A stretch of 11,759 nt of DNA from Mycoemilia scoparia (Eukaryota; Kickxellomycota; Kickxellomycetes; Kickxellales; Kickxellaceae): positions 1 to 11,759 of the forward strand of contig JANBPU010000424.1 in NCBI GenBank assembly GCA_027575805.1. Direction: 5' to 3'. Below are positions 7,908-11,759 of this stretch, piece by piece. Every line of letters starts with the position of its first letter. Within the stretch, counting starts at the first letter, position 1. Below the pieces are notes generated by a model. It was not told the DNA's origin. It did no database searches and saw only the letters and a program-made list of their open reading frames with translations. The position numbers and the translations under genes were made by a program.

Positions 7908-9107
7908 ATGAGTTCATTTGGCGAAATATTCCGCGTAACAACCTACGGTGAATCTCACTGCAAGTCAGTCGGCTGTATAGTAGAAGGCTGCCCACCAGGC
8001 ATGGCTTTGACCGAATCGGACATTCAGCCCCAAATGAGTCGCCGCAGACCGGGTCAAAGCAAACTAACAACCCCTCGTAACGAAAAGGACCAAGTCCAAA
8101 TCCAGTCCGGTACCGAATACGGATACACTCTTGGTACTCCCATCGGGCTAATGGTACAAAACGAAGACCATAGACCTCACGATTACAGTGAAACCGACTT
8201 GTACCCTCGTCCATCTCATGCCGATTGGACTTATTTGAAAAAGTACGGTGTCAAGGCGTCAAGTGGTGGTGGCAGATCTTCGGCCCGTGAGACTATTGGC
8301 AGAGTTGCAGCTGGCACTATTGCCGAAAAGTATTTAAAAGAGGCCTATGGCGTCGAGATTGTAGCATTTGTCAGTGGAGTCGGTAAAATTGAAATGGAAT
8401 CCCAAATTCGTCAGCGCGAAGCCGAAGATACTACTAGCTCCGGAGATATCAATGGCAAATTCTATCAGTTGATTGACAAGATTACTCGTGAAGATGTTGA
8501 TAGTGATCCAGTTCGTTGTCCCGATTCAGAGACTGCAGTGAAAATGAAGGACGAAATTGTGGCCCGCAAAGAAGAAAATAACTCGACTGGTGGTATTGTT
8601 ACCTGTGTGATTCGCAAATGCCCAATTGGATTGGGTGAACCTTGCTTCGATAAATTGGAGGCCAAGCTTGCTCATGCCATGATGTCAATTCCCGCTACAA
8701 AGGGGTTCGAAATTGGATCCGGATTTGAGGGTACTAGGTTCACTGGCCGCGAGCACAATGACAAATTTGTTTCTGATGGTAACGGTGGATTGAAGACTGT
8801 TACTAACAACTCAGGCGGTATCCAAGGTGGTATCTCTAATGGCGAGCATATTTACTTTAGAGTTGCATTCAAGCCACCTGCAACCATTTCTTTGGATCAG
8901 AATACTGCCCAGTATGATGGTACCGACGGTGTCCTTGCTACCCGTGGTCGCCACGATCCCTGTGTTGTTCCTCGTGCAGTTCCTATTGTCGAGGCTATGG
9001 CCGCTTTGGTCATTATGGATGCTGTTATGATCCAGAATGCTCGTTCGGCTTCTGTTCAGAGATTGGCCCCTGTTCCTTCTGAACTCAAAGCAATTAAGCC
9101 CTTCTAA
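7908..9107 (+). CDS. ARO2: Chorismate synthase
   Basis: This intronless gene encodes 399 residues. The enzyme (EC 4.2.3.5) eliminates phosphate from 5-enolpyruvylshikimate 3-phosphate to form chorismate, the last step of the shikimate pathway, using reduced FMN. Fungal enzymes are typically bifunctional, reducing FMN with NADPH themselves. Visible signatures are [19 protein letters not shown] at 14-32 with catalytic His17; [10 protein letters not shown] at 100-109 with the second catalytic His104; [17 protein letters not shown] at 120-136; [13 protein letters not shown] at 301-313; and [19 protein letters not shown] at 346-364 with Asp350. The start is fixed because His17 and the [16 protein letters not shown] opening match the family. 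Yeast Aro2 is 376 residues; this protein has a C-terminal tail of about 16 residues ([16 protein letters not shown]). Codons are more C- and G-ended than in the neighbours, consistent with strong expression. A cytosolic location is expected. Confidence 0.97.
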   Translation: MSSFGEIFRVTTYGESHCKSVGCIVEGCPPGMALTESDIQPQMSRRRPGQSKLTTPRNEKDQVQIQSGTEYGYTLGTPIGLMVQNEDHRPHDYSETDLYPRPSHADWTYLKKYGVKASSGGGRSSARETIGRVAAGTIAEKYLKEAYGVEIVAFVSGVGKIEMESQIRQREAEDTTSSGDINGKFYQLIDKITREDVDSDPVRCPDSETAVKMKDEIVARKEENNSTGGIVTCVIRKCPIGLGEPCFDKLEAKLAHAMMSIPATKGFEIGSGFEGTRFTGREHNDKFVSDGNGGLKTVTNNSGGIQGGISNGEHIYFRVAFKPPATISLDQNTAQYDGTDGVLATRGRHDPCVVPRAVPIVEAMAALVIMDAVMIQNARSASVQRLAPVPSELKAIKPF

Positions 9108-9261
9108 TTTTTCTCCATCTCTGCTTCTGTTTGATTTATAATTACTGCTGGTAACAATATGCTGGTTTTATTACTTGGTTTTCTTTCTTCAAATTAGCTG
9201 TTTTCTATCGTCAATATTAATTGAGGTTACTCCTACAACTGATTTGAATACATTTTACTGA

Positions 9262-9267
9262 AATAAA
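9262..9267 (+). terminator. Polyadenylation-signal candidate of the chorismate synthase gene
   Basis: AATAAA lies 155 bp after the stop codon. On the other strand an AATAAA at 9172-9167 lies about 207 bp after the P450 stop, so the two convergent transcripts may overlap at their 3' ends across this 271-bp gap. Confidence 0.35.
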
Positions 9268-9378
9268 TGTGTATTTAGTGTCTAGTTAAGCCAATGCCAA
9301 ATGAAAAATGGGAATGAAAGGACACCAATTCTAGCAGACAACTGACTCTTCGAGATAACTGCCGTATCCTTCCCACCG

Positions 9379-11404
9379 CTACACACACGCCTGATTCTCA
9401 GAACCAGCAATTTCTTCATTATCCCTGCTACCAACATCTGTTGGTGGCACAGAAGCAGCGGGCTTGAAAGAAACCCAACAATCGCGTTCAGGATGAGCCG
9501 GTGCTAGAGTCATGTAAAATACATTTTCGATATACGGCAAATCCAGCTCTTTGCCACTGTCAGTACCATCATTTTTATTACTAGAAAACTGTGACGATGA
9601 TGATGATGATGATGACCGATGATAGACTGGTACATCCTTTTCAGTGACAAATAGATCAAAGTTTCGTAACAAATTGGTCAATGTAACAAACAATTGAATC
9701 ATCGCCAAATTCCTTCCTGGACAAATCCGAACTCCAGACGAAAATGCTATCAACTGCTGATGCAACGATGGTTGTTGTTGTTTATCTTGACCATCATAAT
9801 TTGTTATGCTGTTGTGGATGATGGTGGTGGTGATGGTTGATAAGAATCTTTCTGGATAAAATGCATTTGGGTTTTCCCAATATTGGGGATTTCGATGAAT
9901 ATAGGGAACAAATATGCCCAAAATAAATTTTGGTGGAATATGGTATCCACAAATACTGATTCCGTTGGGTGGTGGGGATAAGCGTGGCATTCCAGCACCA
10001 CCAGCTGGGCACAGCCTCATGGACTCATGAATTACAGCTTCGAGATATGGAAGTGATTTCTTGGCCTTCTCATAAGGAACTATGTCAATATCGTTATCTC
10101 CATTTAATGTGGAAGATGGTGGCTGTAGCGGCGGGAACTTACTTCTAATTTCTTGGACCAATTTGGAATAAACTTTCGGATGCTCCAGCAATAAATGGAT
10201 AGTCCACGTCAAGGTATTGCTTATAGTGTCAGTTCCAGCCAAAATCTGAAGCACTAGCTCAGAACGCAATTCACCTTCAGTCAATGTTTGCTGAGTTTCT
10301 GGATCTTTGGCATCCAAAAACATTTGTAGAATATCTTGTCTTCCTCTTTTTAGAGTGTCTGCTTTTGCAGCATCTCCTTTATCAGTATTATCATTACTAT
10401 TATTACTTTCAGAATTTTGTAGTTTTTGGGTTCTCCGATTTTCAGCGGCACTATCAACAAACGCAATAAACTCCTTATAATCACTCTTGGTCTTGCTAAA
10501 CAGGAATGGGATTTTGCCAATTATTGGAAATATTTGAAAGATATATGGACCCTTGGTCATGGCCTCAATCCATTCAAGGATTTTTGTTTCTTTGGGATTA
10601 TCCAACATTCCAAAAGATTTGCCAAATACTAATTCGCCAGCTACATCGCACGCCATATGCAAAAATTCTTTGGTATAATTGAATCTGGGCATCTCTACCA
10701 TGGCAACAGCATCGTCAGTATTAGACGTATTACTACTACTACTACTACTATTGCGATCACTCAGGCCACTATTAGCACTCGATTTGACGAGATTGTATAA
10801 TTTTCTTATCAAATTTTCACATCCACTTCCAATAATCAATGCTTCCATTTCCAGCAACTTGGACATACTAAATGCCGGACCAATTTGTCTACGCCGTTTT
10901 TGACTCTGTTTAGGATCACGAGTTGACAACAAATTTGGAACGCCCATGATATCAACCATCGAATATCCGCGGGGTTTACGAAAATCGTGGCTTGAAAGGA
11001 TCTTTTTGCCAGCCTTCAAATCGCCAATGCTTACATTTCTGGGGCCATATCGTACTATCGGACCGTATTTAACATGCAGGCTTTGAAGGTATTGATGGAA
11101 TGTGCCACACAGGATGTGTCGAAAGTAGATGACCCAAGTTAGAGAGTTTAGGTATGGACCGGGGATGTCTTTAATTGGTGAGAGGTATCGGTTTTTTATG
11201 ATCTATGAAATTAAAGCGGTGCGTTGCTCCTATTATTAGACTTCGTGTAGCATTATTCAAATTTATTCTGTATTTGGGTATAGTATAGCATTATTTGCTT
11301 ACCGCCCAAGTTATATATACAATTCCAATGGTTATTGTGAAGACTGCTGCTTGCCCAATATGAATATTGCCTAGTTTTTGTGCTATAACCAAAATTATTG
11401 CCAT
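9379..11404 (-). CDS. Cytochrome P450 monooxygenase (microsomal type)
   Basis: Two exons, 11404-11303 and 11202-9379, join in phase 0 to give 641 residues. P450s use O2 and NADPH-P450 reductase to oxidise small lipophilic substrates at the ER membrane. Exon 1 encodes 34 residues, MAIILVIAQKLGNIHIGQAA then a hydrophobic VFTITIGIVYITWA stretch, giving the membrane anchor. The proline-rich hinge follows (LSPIKDIPGP at about 41-50). Other landmarks are the I-helix AGTDTISNTL at 356-365, ExxR at 427-430 (ESMR), PERF at 484-487 and the heme loop FSSGVRICPG at 521-530 with thiolate ligand Cys528. All core motifs are intact. An in-frame TAA 7-9 bases before the ATG supports this start. The protein is longer than the usual 500-530 because of low-complexity inserts: Ser/Asn at about 177-198, Asn/Asp at about 297-313, and Ser at 564-575. 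The substrate and CYP family cannot be told from the sequence; no biosynthetic cluster lies beside it. Confidence 0.9.
10731..10750. repeat. Trinucleotide (TAC/AGT) repeat in the P450 gene
   Basis: Between six and seven units of TAC (AGT on the coding strand) encode the serine run at about residues 186-191. It lies in a surface insert of the P450, outside the conserved motifs. A second Ser run is coded by a TCA repeat near 9594-9616 in the same gene. Confidence 0.8.
11203..11302 (-). other. Intron of the P450 gene (100 bp)
   Basis: The donor is GTAAGC at 11302-11297 and the acceptor CATAG ends at 11203. A CTAAT branch-site candidate lies about 30-35 nt before the acceptor. It splits codons cleanly (phase 0) between the membrane anchor (ITWA) and the hinge segment (IIKNRYLSPIKDIPGP). 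The exon 2 frame runs into a TAG exactly at the acceptor, so the intron must end there or the protein loses its N-terminus. Confidence 0.88.
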
Positions 11405-11602
11405 CCTTTTTTATAAATACTGTGTAAAAATAGCAAACAAGAAATCAAGTAGAGAAAAGGCTTGTATGATAAAATGTGAAAGAGAAAAATGAAAAATGAG
11501 AGACAAAAGAGCAGTCAATGCACAAAGGATCTGTATTTAACATAGCATAAAGATGCAGAAGTGGAAAGTAGTAATGGAAACAATCCAATCTTACTTGAGC
11601 AC

Positions 11603-11640
11603 ACTTACTCACTCACCCACTCACTCACTCACCCACTCTC
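11603..11640. repeat. CACT/CACCC simple repeat
   Basis: ACTC units interrupted by CACCC form two similar blocks (ACTCACTCACCC and ACTCACTCACTCACCC) ending in ACTCTC. It is a degenerate tetranucleotide microsatellite about 200 bp upstream of the P450 start codon. Confidence 0.75.
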
Positions 11641-11688
11641 TTTCCCGCATAACAATCTTATACGGATTTGCTTATTCTGTGAAAAATA

Positions 11689-11759
11689 CTCCCTCTGTTC
11701 ACAAATAAGTGCAAGGTTGTGTGGTAGTGGTTTGTTCCAAAATAAGTGCAAGGTTGCTT
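11689..11759. mobile_element. Stowaway/Tc1-mariner-like transposon terminus, cut by the window end
   Basis: After a TA dinucleotide at 11687-11688 comes CTCCCTCTGTTC, close to the CTCCCTCCGTTC terminal motif of Stowaway MITEs and related mariner elements, followed by ACAAATAAGTGC. Within it a 24-bp sequence occurs twice in direct orientation, at 11696-11719 and 11733-11756 (22 of 24 identical, 37 bp apart). That resembles the paired transposase-binding sites of elements with inverted repeats containing direct repeats. The other end and any transposase lie beyond the window, so autonomy is unknown. Confidence 0.6.

Larger units (their letters stand above)
11405..11759. other. 5' flank of the P450 gene
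   Basis: This is the upstream region of the minus-strand P450. No clear TATA box at a normal distance is visible; TTATAAAA lies within 10 bases of the ATG and is too close. The remaining content is a CACT-rich simple repeat (11603-11640) and a partial transposon end from 11689. I see no other gene. Confidence 0.5.

Noticed and set aside
7906..8214. Antisense 102-codon frame over the start of chorismate synthase
   Set aside because: The plus strand encodes an unmistakable conserved enzyme here. The antisense product has no recognisable features and no promoter support.
11603..11640. CACT/CACCC repeats as a CRISPR array or telomeric tract
   Set aside because: The units are four bases with irregular interruptions, without spacers or the G-rich telomere pattern. 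It is an ordinary microsatellite.
1..11759. A biosynthetic gene cluster built around the P450 and chorismate synthase
   Set aside because: No polyketide, peptide or terpene synthase, transporter or pathway regulator is present. The neighbours are a splicing factor and a chromatin protein, so the proximity looks accidental.

Overview
The window reads as a nuclear fragment of an AT-rich fungal genome, most likely an ascomycete. The chorismate synthase has the fungal form of the enzyme. The PHD-finger protein resembles the fungal Cti6 family. Introns are few and short (91 and 100 bp), with GT..AG ends and CTRAY-type branch sites. I cannot name the genus. An early-diverging yeast-like ascomycete would fit, but that is inference.

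Layout, left to right: (1) 1-404 is the 3' flank of the first gene and holds a 117-bp MITE-like element. (2) 405-3282, minus strand: a two-exon PHD-finger chromatin protein, Cti6-like, with a possible extra 5' mini-exon near 3445. (3) 3283-4636: a 1.35-kb divergent promoter region. (4) 4637-6898, plus strand: an intronless Snu66/SART1-family subunit of the U4/U6.U5 tri-snRNP. (5) 6899-7907: an intergenic region with two further MITE copies joined head to head, then the chorismate synthase promoter. (6) 7908-9107, plus strand: intronless chorismate synthase (ARO2). (7) 9108-9378: a convergent 3' region. (8) 9379-11404, minus strand: a two-exon cytochrome P450 with an N-terminal membrane anchor. 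Its first exon is only 102 bp. (9) 11405-11759: P450 5' flank with a CACT-rich simple repeat. It ends inside a terminus closely resembling a Stowaway/Tc1-mariner transposon end, cut by the window edge.

The four genes do not form a pathway or cluster. They serve chromatin regulation, splicing, aromatic amino-acid synthesis and oxidative metabolism, as expected of an ordinary fungal chromosome. I found no defence system, CRISPR array, toxin or viral gene. The most unusual content lies between the genes: the three-copy MITE family, the mariner-like end with internal direct repeats, and paired TATA boxes with upstream ORFs before both plus-strand genes. Expanded codon repeats inside the coding sequences also stand out.
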